From: Mycolicibacter terrae
GTDB lineage: Bacteria > Actinomycetota > Actinomycetes > Mycobacteriales > Mycobacteriaceae
Assembly: GCF_010727125.1 (NCBI RefSeq)
Contig: NZ_AP022564.1
Location: 2,852,001 to 2,916,000 of the forward strand
DNA: 64,000 bases
Direction of reading: 5' to 3'
Under the pieces are notes generated by a model, which was not told where the DNA came from, ran no database searches, and worked only from the letters and a program-made list of their open reading frames with translations. Position 1 is the stretch's first letter; each line of letters begins with the position of its first letter. Below, piece after piece: positions 30,140-39,223 of the stretch. A program made the translations under genes and the position numbers.

Positions 30140-30891
30140 GACTGCCGCACCGTCTCCCGCTCGATTCGCTTGATCGGATTCGGTACGTGCACCACCCGGT
30201 GCACGTGCACCCCCGGCGTATGCACTTCCGCCGGGCCGATCTCGCCGGGTTCGACGAGGTGCTCGACCTCGGCGATCGTGATGCGGCCGGCAGCGGCGCA
30301 GTCCGGGTTGAAGTTGGCGGCGGCCTCGCGGTAGACGAGGTTGCCGTGCCGATCGCCCTTCCAGGCGTGCACCAGCGCGAAATCGGTGCGAATCGCCCGC
30401 TCCAGCACGTAGGTGCGCCCGTCGAAGTCGCGGGTCTCCTTGCGCGGTGAGGCCACCGCCACCCCGCCGGCCCCGTCATAGCGCCACGGCAGACCGCCGT
30501 CGGCCACCTGGGTGCCCACGCCCGTCGGGGTGTAGAACGCCGGAATTCCGGCTCCGCCTGCGCGCAGCCGTTCGGCGAGGGTGCCCTGCGGGGTCAACTC
30601 CACCTCGAGTTCGCCGGACAGGAACTGCCGCGCGAACTCCTTGTTCTCCCCCACGTAGGAGCTGACTGTGCGGCGGATCCGCTTGTGCTCCAACAGCACT
30701 CCCAGCCCGATGCCGTCGACACCGCAGTTGTTCGAAACCGTCTCCAGATCGGTGACCCCGAGCCGTAGCACCGCCTCGATCAACGCCTCCGGTATGCCGC
30801 ACAACCCGAACCCGCCCACCGCCAGTGACGCACCGTCGGTCACGTCGGCCACTGCTTCTGCCGCCGTCGCCACGACCTTGTCGATCGCCAC
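30136..30891 (-). CDS. scoA: 3-oxoacid CoA-transferase subunit A
   Basis: 251 residues, homologue of Rv2504c. The CoA-transferase family I motif appears as [20 protein letters not shown], followed by [12 protein letters not shown]. The GTG start at 30891 has a GAGGAGG Shine-Dalgarno. It is the first gene after fadD35, with a 69-bp gap carrying a perfect inverted repeat 18 bp before the start, so scoA is probably the first gene of its own transcript. Confidence 0.93.
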   Translation of the reverse strand: MAIDKVVATAAEAVADVTDGASLAVGGFGLCGIPEALIEAVLRLGVTDLETVSNNCGVDGIGLGVLLEHKRIRRTVSSYVGENKEFARQFLSGELEVELTPQGTLAERLRAGGAGIPAFYTPTGVGTQVADGGLPWRYDGAGGVAVASPRKETRDFDGRTYVLERAIRTDFALVHAWKGDRHGNLVYREAAANFNPDCAAAGRITIAEVEHLVEPGEIGPAEVHTPGVHVHRVVHVPNPIKRIERETVRQS

Positions 30892-30908
30892 CAGCGCCTC
30901 CTCGTTTT

Positions 30909-30928
30909 CAGTTAATGTTGATTAACTG
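30909..30928. promoter_or_regulatory. Operator-like inverted repeat before scoA
   Basis: Perfect 8-bp arms CAGTTAAT and ATTAACTG flank a 4-bp spacer. The core GTTAATG-TTG-ATTAAC closely matches the repeat between fadD35 and tetR at 32658-32673. It is probably the binding site of the TetR-family regulator encoded at 32703 (inference), controlling the scoA-to-reductase operon. Confidence 0.65.
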
Positions 30929-30960
30929 ATCTCAGAGAATACCATTCTCCCGCGACCCTG

Positions 30961-32601
30961 TCAGCCACCGCTCAAATGCACTATCGCCTGGCGGCGCATC
31001 TCATCCTTGCGCACCTTGCCGGTGACCGTCAGCGGGAACTCCTCGACGACCCGCAGATACCGCGGCACCTTGAAGTGCGCCAACCGGCCGGCGCAGAAGT
31101 CCCGCAGCGCCTCGCGGGTCAGCGGCAGCGCACCGTCGCGCATCATCACCACCGCCATCAGCTCCTCGCCGTAGGTTTCGTCGGGCACGCCGACGACCTG
31201 GACGTCGAGGATGTCGGGGTGGGTGTGCAGAAACTCCTCGATCTCACGCGGGTAGATGTTCTCACCACCGCGAATCACCATGTCCTTGATCCGCCCGGTG
31301 ACCCGCACGTAGCCGTCGTCGTCCATGACGGCCAGATCCCCACTGTGCATCCAGCCGTCGGCGTCGATGACCGCCGCGGTCCTGGCCGGGTCGTTCCAGT
31401 AGCCGGTCATCACCGAATAACCGCGGGTGCAGAACTCGCCGACCTCCCCTCGCGGCACCGTCTGGCCGGTGCCGGGTTCGGTCACCTTGATCTCCAGGTG
31501 CGGGGCCACCCGCCCGACTGTCTCGACCCGCTGCGCCAGCGAGTCCTCAGCGCGGGTCTGAGTCGACACCGGGGAGGTCTCGGTCATGCCGTAGCAGATC
31601 GCGACTCCGGTCATGTGCATGTCGTCGATCACCCGCCGCATCACCTCCGCCGGGCACGGCGAGCCGGCCATGATCCCGGTGCGCAGGCTGGTGAGGTCGT
31701 AGCGGGCGAAGTCGGGCAGACCGAGCTCGGCGATGAACATCGTGGGCACCCCGTAGAGGCTGGTGCACGCCTCATCCTGCACGGCACGCAGCGTGGCCGC
31801 CGGATCGAAACCGGGTGCCGGGATGATGATGGCCGCACCGTGACTGGTCGCCGCCAGGTTCCCCATCACCATCCCGAAGCAGTGGTAGAACGGCACCGGC
31901 AGGCAGACCCGGTCCTGCTCGGTGTAGCCCAGCAACTCCCCGACCAGGTAGCCGTTGTTGAGGATGTTGTGGTGGCTCAGCGTCGCGCCTTTGGGGTAAC
32001 CCGTTGTGCCCGAGGTGTATTGGATGTCAATCGGGTCGCGGGTATGCAGTGCGGCGGCCGCCTTGCTCAAGGCTGCGGCGTCGGCCGCAGTGCCGGCCAG
32101 CTCGCGCCACCGCGGGTTGTCGATGAACACCACCTCACGAAGTTCCGGACACTCGGGGGCGGCTTCGCCCAGCAGCGCAACGTAATCCGAGGACTTGAAA
32201 CGCGACGCCGAGATCACCATCGCGGCCCCGGACTGCTTGAGCGCGTAGGCCAGTTCGTGGGAGCGGTAGGCGGGGTTGAGGTTGACCAGCACGGCTCCGA
32301 TCTCGGCGCAGGCGTACTGGGTCAGCACCCATTCGGCGCAGTTGGGCGCCCAGATTCCCACCCGGTCCCCGGCGCCGATACCGGCCTGCAGTAGGCCGCT
32401 CGCCAGCCGTCGCACATCAGCCGACAGCTCGGCATAGCTCCAGCGCCGGCCCGACGCAACGTCCACCAACGCATCGCGATCGGGGTGCGCGTTCGCGGTG
32501 GCAGCCAGATCGGCACCGATGGTCGTCTCCAACAGGGCGGGTCGGGTCTCGCCGCGGGCGTAGGACAACTCGCGACGTGCCGCGGGTCCCGCAGTTGCCA
32601 T
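30961..32601 (-). CDS. fadD35: Acyl-CoA synthetase FadD35
   Basis: 546 residues, homologue of Rv2505c. The AMP-binding motif [19 protein letters not shown] and the downstream [27 protein letters not shown] and [20 protein letters not shown] blocks are intact, as is the C-terminal catalytic lysine region [12 protein letters not shown]. It activates a carboxylic acid to its CoA thioester via the acyl-adenylate. The chain length is not evident; the locus suggests a short branched acid such as isovalerate. It sits upstream of scoA and is divergent from tetR. Confidence 0.92.
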   Translation of the reverse strand: MATAGPAARRELSYARGETRPALLETTIGADLAATANAHPDRDALVDVASGRRWSYAELSADVRRLASGLLQAGIGAGDRVGIWAPNCAEWVLTQYACAEIGAVLVNLNPAYRSHELAYALKQSGAAMVISASRFKSSDYVALLGEAAPECPELREVVFIDNPRWRELAGTAADAAALSKAAAALHTRDPIDIQYTSGTTGYPKGATLSHHNILNNGYLVGELLGYTEQDRVCLPVPFYHCFGMVMGNLAATSHGAAIIIPAPGFDPAATLRAVQDEACTSLYGVPTMFIAELGLPDFARYDLTSLRTGIMAGSPCPAEVMRRVIDDMHMTGVAICYGMTETSPVSTQTRAEDSLAQRVETVGRVAPHLEIKVTEPGTGQTVPRGEVGEFCTRGYSVMTGYWNDPARTAAVIDADGWMHSGDLAVMDDDGYVRVTGRIKDMVIRGGENIYPREIEEFLHTHPDILDVQVVGVPDETYGEELMAVVMMRDGALPLTREALRDFCAGRLAHFKVPRYLRVVEEFPLTVTGKVRKDEMRRQAIVHLSGG

Positions 32602-32657
32602 CAGGCCTCCACCGGTGTCGCCCGAAGCCGGGTCGGCCCCGAGGCGATGGGTGCTAC

Positions 32658-32673
32658 GTTAGTGACCATTAAC
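32658..32673. promoter_or_regulatory. Operator-like inverted repeat between fadD35 and tetR
   Basis: The 16-bp sequence GTTAGTGACCATTAAC is an imperfect palindrome with GTTA/TAAC ends and TG/CA inner pairs. It shares the GTTARTG-NNN-ATTAAC pattern with the site before scoA. It lies 30 bp before the tetR start and 57 bp before fadD35, so one site could control both divergent genes. Confidence 0.55.
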
Positions 32674-32702
32674 TCAGCTGTCCATGATGAGCGGAGGGCG
32701 TG

Positions 32703-33344
32703 ATGGCGGCATCCGCTCCGCCCGGCTCGACGGGAAGCGACGAACCGGCCAACCGGCGCAGCCGGTTGAAGTCCGACCGGCGCACCCAGTTGCTCGCGGC
32801 CGCCGAACGTCTCTTCGCCCAGCGCGGCTTTCTCGCGGTGCGGTTGGAGGACATCGGCGCGGCCGCCGGCGTCAGCGGTCCGGCGATCTATCGGCACTTC
32901 CCCAACAAGGAAGCACTTCTCGTCGAATTGCTGGTCGGTATCAGCACCCGACTGCTCGCCGGGGCGCGCGCCGTCGAATCGAGTGGACACGACCCGCAAC
33001 AGGTGCTCGACGGCCTGGTCGAGTTTCATCTCGATTTCGCGTTCGGCGAGCCGGACCTGATCCGGATCCAGGATCGCGACCTGGCACATCTGCCGGCCGG
33101 GGCGCAGCGGCAGGTGCGCAGTGCCCAGCGTCAGTACGTCGAGGTCTGGGTGGGTGTGCTGTGCGCCCGCGACCCCGGCTTGGCCGAGGCCGACGCCCGG
33201 TTGATGGCCCACGCGGTGTTCGGCCTGCTGAACTCGACGCCGTACAGCATGAAGCCGGCGGGAGCCAGGCCTGCCGCCCCCGAGCGCTCCCGAGCGGTGT
33301 TGCGGGCGATGACGATCAGCGCGCTGGCTGCCGCCGGAATCTGA
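32703..33344 (+). CDS. TetR family regulator of the leucine catabolism locus
   Basis: 213 residues from ATG 32703, preceded by GGAGGG; GTG 32700 is an alternative. The helix-turn-helix reads AAAGVSGPAIYRHFPNKEALL, and the C-terminal domain resembles TetR_C members of the Rv2506 type. It is divergent from fadD35, the same arrangement as Rv2506/Rv2505c. Two matching palindromes in the adjoining intergenic regions suggest it represses fadD35, the scoA operon and itself; an acyl-CoA from leucine breakdown is a reasonable inducer (inference). Confidence 0.9.
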   Translation: MAASAPPGSTGSDEPANRRSRLKSDRRTQLLAAAERLFAQRGFLAVRLEDIGAAAGVSGPAIYRHFPNKEALLVELLVGISTRLLAGARAVESSGHDPQQVLDGLVEFHLDFAFGEPDLIRIQDRDLAHLPAGAQRQVRSAQRQYVEVWVGVLCARDPGLAEADARLMAHAVFGLLNSTPYSMKPAGARPAAPERSRAVLRAMTISALAAAGI

Positions 33345-33408
33345 ATGGCGCAACGACGTCCGGTCGCGGACGGCCCGGCGCAGGTACCCTGCAACCCATG
33401 AGGTGGGT

Positions 33409-34182
33409 ATGACCGATCCGTATCGACCCGAGGGTTCTGATCAGCCCTGGCAGCACAACGGGGTGAGCGAACCGCCCACCGTCGGCATTCCGCCGCACGT
33501 CGATCCGGCCTACGCGGGACAGCTTCCGACGTACCCGCCGGGTTATCCGCCGCAGTCCCCCAACCCGACCGCCCAACTGCCGCGGCAGCACTGGGAACCG
33601 CCACCGCCCCCGCCGGGTGGCCCCTCGGCAGGCGGTGGCGAGGGCGGTCCACCGGAACCGCCGCGGTTCCCGAACTGGCTGTGGCTGGTGGCCGGGGCCG
33701 CGGTGCTGCTGGTGGTCGGCATGGTGATCGCGCTGGTGATCGCCAACGGCTCGGGGCAGAATTCGGCTACGGTGACGCCGGTTTCGCCGCTACCGACGGC
33801 CCCGAGCACACCGATTCCCAAGCGCACCCCGACCACCACGCCGCCGCCGACGCGGTCGACGACGCCCGGCACCACACCGAGCACACCGCCGCCGACCACA
33901 TCGACCACCGCCGGGGTCCCCGAGACCATCGTCTACAGCGTCACCGGCACCGGCCGGGCGCTCAGCATCGCCTACATCGACACCGGCGGGGTGCTGCAGA
34001 CCGAGTTCAACGTGGCGCTGCCCTGGACCAAGCAGGTCACCCTGACACCGCCCGCATCGACTGCGGCAGCGGTCACGGTGGTCAACTTCGGCGAGCAGGT
34101 CACCTGCTCGCTGTCGGTGGACGGCGCCCAGGTGCGTCAGCGCACCGGGTCCATCCTCACGGTCTGCACGGCGAAGGGCTAA
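33409..34182 (+). CDS. Proline-rich membrane protein with C-terminal MmpS-like domain
   Basis: 257 residues from ATG 33409 (GTG 33403 is possible). The cytoplasmic N-terminus (about 1-85) is rich in Pro, Gly and Tyr; one membrane helix (WLWLVAGAAVLLVVGMVIAL) spans about 90-110; a Thr/Pro linker (TPTTTPPPTRSTTPGTTP) leads to an extracytoplasmic beta-rich domain (about 170-257) resembling MmpS proteins. Position and layout match Rv2507. MmpS proteins work with MmpL transporters, but none is encoded here, so the role is open. It converges with the UMF1-type transporter gene 4 bp away. Confidence 0.85.
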   Translation: MTDPYRPEGSDQPWQHNGVSEPPTVGIPPHVDPAYAGQLPTYPPGYPPQSPNPTAQLPRQHWEPPPPPPGGPSAGGGEGGPPEPPRFPNWLWLVAGAAVLLVVGMVIALVIANGSGQNSATVTPVSPLPTAPSTPIPKRTPTTTPPPTRSTTPGTTPSTPPPTTSTTAGVPETIVYSVTGTGRALSIAYIDTGGVLQTEFNVALPWTKQVTLTPPASTAAAVTVVNFGEQVTCSLSVDGAQVRQRTGSILTVCTAKG

Positions 34183-34186
34183 ACCG

Positions 34187-35512
34187 TCACGCCGCCCGGC
34201 GCGGAACGCGCACGCCGAGCATCGCCAGCAGACCGAGCACCAGCACGGTGCACAGCCCGCCCATACCGGCCCGGTCGCTGTGGAAGACGTCGACGAAGAG
34301 CGAGAACAGCCACGGCGCCAGAAACGACACGGCGCGGCCGGTCATCGTGTAGAGCCCGAAGGCCACCCCTTCGAACCCGTCCCGGCTTTCCTGCGCCATT
34401 CTCAGCAGCAGGGTGCGCGCCGAGGACTGGGTGGGCCCGATGAACAGACACAGCAGCAGCCCACAGGCCCAGAACGCGACCGGCCCGGACAGCGTCATCA
34501 GCGTGGTGCCGGCGGCCACCATGGCGATCAGCGACCCGACGATCACGGTCTTGGATCCGATCCGGTCATCGAGCAGGCCGCCGGCGATCGCGCCGAGCGC
34601 GGCCACCACACTGGCGGCGACCCCGAAGATCAGCACGTCGCCGGCCGAGATGCCGTAGACGTTGACGCCGAGCACCGCCCCGAAGGCGAAGACCCCGGCC
34701 AGCCCGTCCCGGAAGATCGCACTGGCGACCAGGTAGTAGACCAGGTTGCGGTCGCGGTGCCATTCGGCGTTGATGTCGCGCCACAACTGGCGGTAGCCGC
34801 TGAGCAGGCCCACCCGGGGCGGGGGCGGCTCGTCGGTGCCCGTCAGCCGGTGTGCGATCAGCAGCAGCGGCAGCGCGAACATCGCCAGCCACGCGGCGGT
34901 CAGCCACATCGCCGCCCGAACATTCTGCCCGCCCTCGACCGGCAGACCCAGCAGACCCCGCTCCGGGCCGCTGCCGGCGATGAAGCCCAGATAGACCACC
35001 AACAGCAGCACCACGCTGCCGGCATAGCCTGCGGCCCAGCCGAATCCGGAGATCCGCCCGGAATTCAGCGGCGTCGACACCTGCCGCAGCATGGCGTTGT
35101 AGGGGACGCTGGCCAGGTCACCGCAGGCGGCGGTCAGCGCCAGCAGCACCAGCCCCGGAGCCAGGTAAGCCGGTGCGTCGCGAATCGTGCTCATCGACGC
35201 GATCAGCACCACCGCGACCCCGGTCAGGACCGCCAGTGTGATCCGACGGCGGTGCGGGGCGGCCACCCACACCCCGACCACCGGCGCCACCGCGGCCACG
35301 GTCAGACCGGAGATGGCCAGCGTGCGGCCCAGCCAGCTGGCCGGCGACACCGCACCGGGCAGCTCCCGGCCGACGCTGCTGGTCAGATAGACCGAGAACA
35401 CGAATGTCACCACGATCGCGCTCACGGCCGCGGCGCCGGTATCCCACAACGCCCACGCCACGATCCGCGATCGCCCGGCTCTGACCACCCCCGGGGCATC
35501 CATGCCTGGCAC
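34187..35512 (-). CDS. MFS transporter, UMF1/Atg22-like
   Basis: 441 residues with about twelve predicted membrane helices, homologue of Rv2508c. The block GPTQSSARTLLLRM followed by FGLYTMTGRAVSFLAPWLFSLF is characteristic of the UMF1/Atg22 branch of the major facilitator superfamily. Eukaryotic members export amino acids from the vacuole; the substrate of the mycobacterial protein is unknown. It is divergent from the cmrA-like gene, with 14 bp between starts. Confidence 0.86.
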   Translation of the reverse strand: MPGMDAPGVVRAGRSRIVAWALWDTGAAAVSAIVVTFVFSVYLTSSVGRELPGAVSPASWLGRTLAISGLTVAAVAPVVGVWVAAPHRRRITLAVLTGVAVVLIASMSTIRDAPAYLAPGLVLLALTAACGDLASVPYNAMLRQVSTPLNSGRISGFGWAAGYAGSVVLLLVVYLGFIAGSGPERGLLGLPVEGGQNVRAAMWLTAAWLAMFALPLLLIAHRLTGTDEPPPPRVGLLSGYRQLWRDINAEWHRDRNLVYYLVASAIFRDGLAGVFAFGAVLGVNVYGISAGDVLIFGVAASVVAALGAIAGGLLDDRIGSKTVIVGSLIAMVAAGTTLMTLSGPVAFWACGLLLCLFIGPTQSSARTLLLRMAQESRDGFEGVAFGLYTMTGRAVSFLAPWLFSLFVDVFHSDRAGMGGLCTVLVLGLLAMLGVRVPRRAA

Positions 35513-35526
35513 TCTACGATTGGCCC

Positions 35527-36333
35527 ATGCCAGTGCCTGCTCCCAGTCCGGATGCCCGCGCCGTCGTCACCGGAGCGTCCCAGGGGATCGGCGAAGCGCT
35601 GGCCACCGAGCTGGCCGCCCGTGGCCACGCGCTGATCATCACCGCGCGCCGCGAGGACGTGCTCAACGACGTGGCGGCCCGCCTGCGCGACAAGTATCGG
35701 GTGGCTGTGGAGGTGCGGGCGGTTGACCTGGCCGACCCGCCGGCCCGAGACCGGTTCTGCGCCGAACTGGCCGACCGGGAGATCTCGGTGCTGTGCGCCA
35801 ACGCCGGCACCGCGACGTTCGGGCCGATCTCCGGCCTGGACCCGGCCGCGGAGAAGGCACAGGTGCAGCTGAACGCGGTTGCGGTGCACGACCTGGTGCT
35901 GGCGGTGCTGCCGGGCATGCTGGCGCGCCGCGCCGGCGGCATCCTGATCTCGGGTTCGGCTGCCGGCAACTCGCCGATACCCAACAACGCCACCTACGCC
36001 GCGACCAAGGCCTTCGCCAACACCTTCAGCGAGTCGCTGCGCGGCGAGCTGCTCAAGTCCGGGGTGCACGTGACGTTGTTGGCGCCGGGGCCGGTGCGCG
36101 CCGAGGCGCCCGATGCCGCCGAAGCGTCACTGGTCGACAAGCTGATACCGGATTTCTTGTGGATCTCCACCCAGCACACCGCCAAGCTGTCGCTGGATGC
36201 GTTGGACCGCAACAAGATGCGCGTCGTTCCCGGAATCACGTCGAAGGCCATGTCGATGGCCAGCGGGTACGCCCCGCGCGCGATCGTCACGCCGATCGTG
36301 GGCGCGGTCTACAAGAAGCTCGGCGGGGGCTAG
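35527..36333 (+). CDS. cmrA: Short-chain dehydrogenase, CmrA-type mycolate reductase
   Basis: 268 residues. The NADP-binding motif is VVTGASQGIGE, the CANAGTA block is in place, and the catalytic triad is a Ser in LISGSAAGNS, Y157 and K161 (YAATK). The gene is syntenic with Rv2509/MSMEG_4722, the Corynebacterineae mycolate reductase A that reduces the 3-oxo group of the condensed mycolate precursor, the last chemical step of mycolic acid synthesis. Assignment rests on synteny and the SDR motifs. Confidence 0.88.
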   Translation: MPVPAPSPDARAVVTGASQGIGEALATELAARGHALIITARREDVLNDVAARLRDKYRVAVEVRAVDLADPPARDRFCAELADREISVLCANAGTATFGPISGLDPAAEKAQVQLNAVAVHDLVLAVLPGMLARRAGGILISGSAAGNSPIPNNATYAATKAFANTFSESLRGELLKSGVHVTLLAPGPVRAEAPDAAEASLVDKLIPDFLWISTQHTAKLSLDALDRNKMRVVPGITSKAMSMASGYAPRAIVTPIVGAVYKKLGGG

Positions 36334-36384
36334 CGGCGATCGGTAGCGCGGCGGAGCCGGGCGAAGCGGGTCGCCGGCGCCGGT

Positions 36385-37959
36385 TTAGCGCCTGCGGCGA
36401 CCGGTCCCCATCGCGCCGCGGGAGATCTGCCCGACCACCACGCTGGTGACCACGGTCACCGCCCTCTTGCCCTCCCGGGTCGACAGGAAGTGGGTGAGCC
36501 AGCGTCCGAAACGCTGCCACCAGTGCAGCCGCTCCGGGGGCGGCGGAACACTGCCGTCACCCTGCGGGGGCCGGCTGCCCTCTCCGGCTGTCAGCTTCGC
36601 CGACAGGATTTCGTAGGCCGATTCCCGATCGACGGTCTGGCCGTATTCAGACTGCAGCGCACTGGCTTTGGCGGCCGTGGCGATCGCGTCGGGGCCGATG
36701 GTCCCCATCATGGACCGCGGCGCCCGCAGCCGGGTCCACGCGACCGGGGTCGGGGCGCCACGCTCGGAGAGCACGGTGACGACCGCTTCGCCGATACCCA
36801 GCGACGTCAGCGCCGACTCCAGGTCGTACACCTTGGTTTTCGGGTAGGTGCGCACCGTTCTGCTCAGCGCCTTCTGGTCGTCGGGGGTGAAGGCGCGCAG
36901 CGCGTGCTGGATGCGCGCACCCAGCTGCGACAGCACCGCGTTGGGCACGTCGGTGGGCAGCTGCGTGCAGAAGAACACCCCGACACCCTTGGAGCGGATC
37001 AGTTTGACGGTCTGCTCGACCTGTTCCAGGAACGCCTTCGAGGCGTCGGTGAACAACAGGTGCGCCTCGTCGAAGAAGAACACCAGCTTGGGTTTGTCGA
37101 GGTCGCCGACCTCGGGCAGGAAGGTGAACAGGTCGGCCAGCACCCACATCAGGAACGTGGAGAACAGCACCGGGCGCGCCGCCTGATCGCCGAGTTCGAG
37201 CAGCGAGATGATGCCGCGGCCCTGCGGGTCGAGCCGGATCAGATCCTTGGGGTCCAGTTCCGGCTCCCCGAAGAAGGTGTCGGCGCCTTCGGCTTCCAGA
37301 TTGACCAGTGCTCGCAGGATCACCCCGGCGGTCGCCGGGGAAACCGCGCCGAGCTGCTTGAGCGCCGGTTTGCCCTCGTCGCTGGTGAGGTAGCTGATCA
37401 CCGAGCGCAGGTCCTTCAAATCCAGCAGCAGATAGCCGTTCTGGTCGGCCCAGTGGAAGATCAACCCGAGCGTCGACTCCTGAGTGGCGTTGAGCCCCAG
37501 CACTTTCGACAACAGAATAGGGCCGAAGCTGGAAATGGTGGCACGCACCGGTACGCCGATACCGCCGGTGCCCAGCGACAGGAACTCCGTCGGGAACGCG
37601 GTCGCCGACCAGTCGTCGCCGGTCTCGGTGGCACGCTGGCTGATCTTGTCGCCCGCCTCCCCGGGCCGCGACAGCCCGGACAGGTCGCCCTTGACGTCGG
37701 CCATCAGCACCGGGACGCCGGCCGCGGACAGCTGTTCGGCGATCACCTGCAGTGTCTTGGTCTTGCCGGTACCGGTGGCGCCGGCCACCAGCCCGTGCCG
37801 GTTGATCGTGGCCAGCGGGATCCGGACCTGCGCCGAGGGGTCGGCGGTCCCGTCGATGACCACCGCGCCCAGTTCCAGGGCCTGACCGTCGGCGGTGTAG
37901 CCGGCCGCGATCTGCTGTGCGGCGTTCGCCGCCGAATCGGGACTCACAGGCCACGACAT
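36385..37959 (-). CDS. HerA/DUF853-type P-loop ATPase
   Basis: 524 residues from ATG 37959 (ATG 37983 is an alternative); the frame upstream is a shadow of orn. Walker A is VAGATGTGKTKTLQVI, Walker B VFFFDEAHLLF, and FFCTQLPTDVPNAVLSQLG is the sensor region of this family. Homologue of Rv2510c and E. coli YjgR. HerA relatives are hexameric DNA translocases, but the function of the DUF853 branch is not established. The C-terminus has a WWQRFGRWL stretch and a basic TGRRRR tail. It is divergent from orn. Confidence 0.88.
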   Translation of the reverse strand: MSWPVSPDSAANAAQQIAAGYTADGQALELGAVVIDGTADPSAQVRIPLATINRHGLVAGATGTGKTKTLQVIAEQLSAAGVPVLMADVKGDLSGLSRPGEAGDKISQRATETGDDWSATAFPTEFLSLGTGGIGVPVRATISSFGPILLSKVLGLNATQESTLGLIFHWADQNGYLLLDLKDLRSVISYLTSDEGKPALKQLGAVSPATAGVILRALVNLEAEGADTFFGEPELDPKDLIRLDPQGRGIISLLELGDQAARPVLFSTFLMWVLADLFTFLPEVGDLDKPKLVFFFDEAHLLFTDASKAFLEQVEQTVKLIRSKGVGVFFCTQLPTDVPNAVLSQLGARIQHALRAFTPDDQKALSRTVRTYPKTKVYDLESALTSLGIGEAVVTVLSERGAPTPVAWTRLRAPRSMMGTIGPDAIATAAKASALQSEYGQTVDRESAYEILSAKLTAGEGSRPPQGDGSVPPPPERLHWWQRFGRWLTHFLSTREGKRAVTVVTSVVVGQISRGAMGTGRRRR

Positions 37960-38022
37960 TACTTGCCCGGTCCGCACCGTCATGCGACTACGGGAGCCCC
38001 GAGGGGCTAACGTGGGCAAACT

Positions 38023-38679
38023 GTGAGCGCTGCACGAGACGAACTCGTCTGGATCGACTGCGAGATGACCGGTCTTGATCTGGCTTCGGACAAACTGATC
38101 GAGATCGCCGCCCTGGTCACCGACGGTGAGCTGAACATCCTCGGCGACGGGATCGACGTGGTGATCCACACCGACGACGCCACGCTGGACGCCATGAGCG
38201 ACGTCGTGACCGCCATGCACACCCGATCGGGGCTGATCGAGGAGGTCAGGGCCTCGACCATCGACCTGGCCACCGCCGAGGCGATGGTGCTCGACTACAT
38301 CCGGACCCACGTCAAGCAAGCCAAGACGGCGCCGCTGGCGGGCAACTCGATCGGCACCGACCGCGCGTTTCTGGCCCGCGACATGATTGCGCTCAACGAC
38401 TATCTGCACTACCGGATGGTGGATGTCAGCTCGATCAAGGAGTTGTGCCGGCGCTGGTACCCGCGGATCTATTTCGGCCAGCCGGAGAAGGGGCTCGCGC
38501 ACCGGGCCCTGGCTGACATCCACGAGTCCATCCGGGAGCTCAAGTTCTACCGGGGCACCGCGTTCGTGGCCCCTCCCGGACCGCCTACCAGCGACATTGC
38601 CGCAATTGCAGCCGAGTTGGGACCGCCCTCGGACGCGCCGGAGGAAATCGATTCGGTCGCCGAGCGCCCGAGCGGCTAG
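38023..38679 (+). CDS. orn: Oligoribonuclease
   Basis: 218 residues, homologue of Rv2511. DEDDh exonuclease motifs: Exo [11 protein letters not shown] (D12, E14), Exo [16 protein letters not shown], and Exo [17 protein letters not shown] with the catalytic His. It degrades RNA dinucleotides, including pGpG and pApA from cyclic dinucleotide turnover, to mononucleotides. The GTG start at 38023 follows the divergent HerA-like gene. The C-terminal 35 residues are Pro/Ala-rich and not part of the fold. Confidence 0.95.
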   Translation: MSAARDELVWIDCEMTGLDLASDKLIEIAALVTDGELNILGDGIDVVIHTDDATLDAMSDVVTAMHTRSGLIEEVRASTIDLATAEAMVLDYIRTHVKQAKTAPLAGNSIGTDRAFLARDMIALNDYLHYRMVDVSSIKELCRRWYPRIYFGQPEKGLAHRALADIHESIRELKFYRGTAFVAPPGPPTSDIAAIAAELGPPSDAPEEIDSVAERPSG

Positions 38680-38722
38680 TATCGACGACGCTGCGTGCTC
38701 GGCTCGCCGATCGGCAGCAAAT

Positions 38723-38796
38723 GGTGGCTGTAGTTCAGCTGGTAGAGCACCAGGTTGTGATCCTGGGTGTCGCGGGTTCGAGTCCCGTCAGCCACC
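38723..38796 (+). tRNA. tRNA-His (anticodon GUG)
   Basis: The acceptor arms GTGGCTG and CAGCCAC pair fully, with the tRNA-His-specific extra G at -1 (38723) opposite a C discriminator (38796). The anticodon stem CCAGG/CCTGG encloses TTGTGAT, giving anticodon GTG; the T-arm is GCGGG-TTCGAGT-CCCGT. It follows orn, as in M. tuberculosis, and is followed at once by an intrinsic terminator. Confidence 0.97.
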
Positions 38797-38802
38797 CCGA
38801 CA

Positions 38803-38831
38803 GGTCGGAGGGTTCGCCCTCCGACCTTTTT
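38803..38831 (+). terminator. Intrinsic terminator after tRNA-His
   Basis: A perfect 10-bp stem (GGTCGGAGGG at 38803-38812, CCCTCCGACC at 38817-38826) closes a TTCG tetraloop and is followed by five T residues. This is a textbook rho-independent terminator, 6 bp after the tRNA. Confidence 0.92.
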
Positions 38832-39223
38832 CTTTCGTGGGGACCCGTTACCGGACGCCACATCTGTTTCGTGGCCTAACCGTCGGCAGCGGAGTTGCCG
38901 GACCTGGCTTGTCCACGCACCGGCGACGGTGAGCTCGCGGCCGCTCGCCATGCGCCCTGGGACGAGATCTGCGCCACACTCGACCGGCTCTGGAGGGTGT
39001 ACCGGGCAGCGTCGTGGGTCTGCAGCCGCCGATTATCTTAATTGCCGAGGTCAGGATGATTCTTCGCTGCCGTTGACACCGGCTGGAGCGCGGTGAGTCC
39101 GGTCGCCAAAACGTGTCACCGCAGTGGATATTTGTAACGAAATCGGGGCGCGTCGGTTTGGCGATATGTCACGTTTTGGTTACGGTTCCCTGCGTGCTCA
39201 CGCAAGGACTGATTGATCTGCGC
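38832..39223. other. 392-bp intergenic region, possible gene remnant
   Basis: No complete gene is supported. A plus-strand frame open from just after a stop near 38880 to a TAA near 39036 reads like protein (GELAAARHAPWDEICATLD, then RLWRVYR) rather than the Arg/Pro/Ala-rich noise of other frames, but has no start or ribosome-binding site. It may be a decayed fragment; M. tuberculosis has an IS1081 copy and several variable genes at this place. The last 100 bp probably hold the promoter of the exported peptidase-like gene. Confidence 0.4.
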
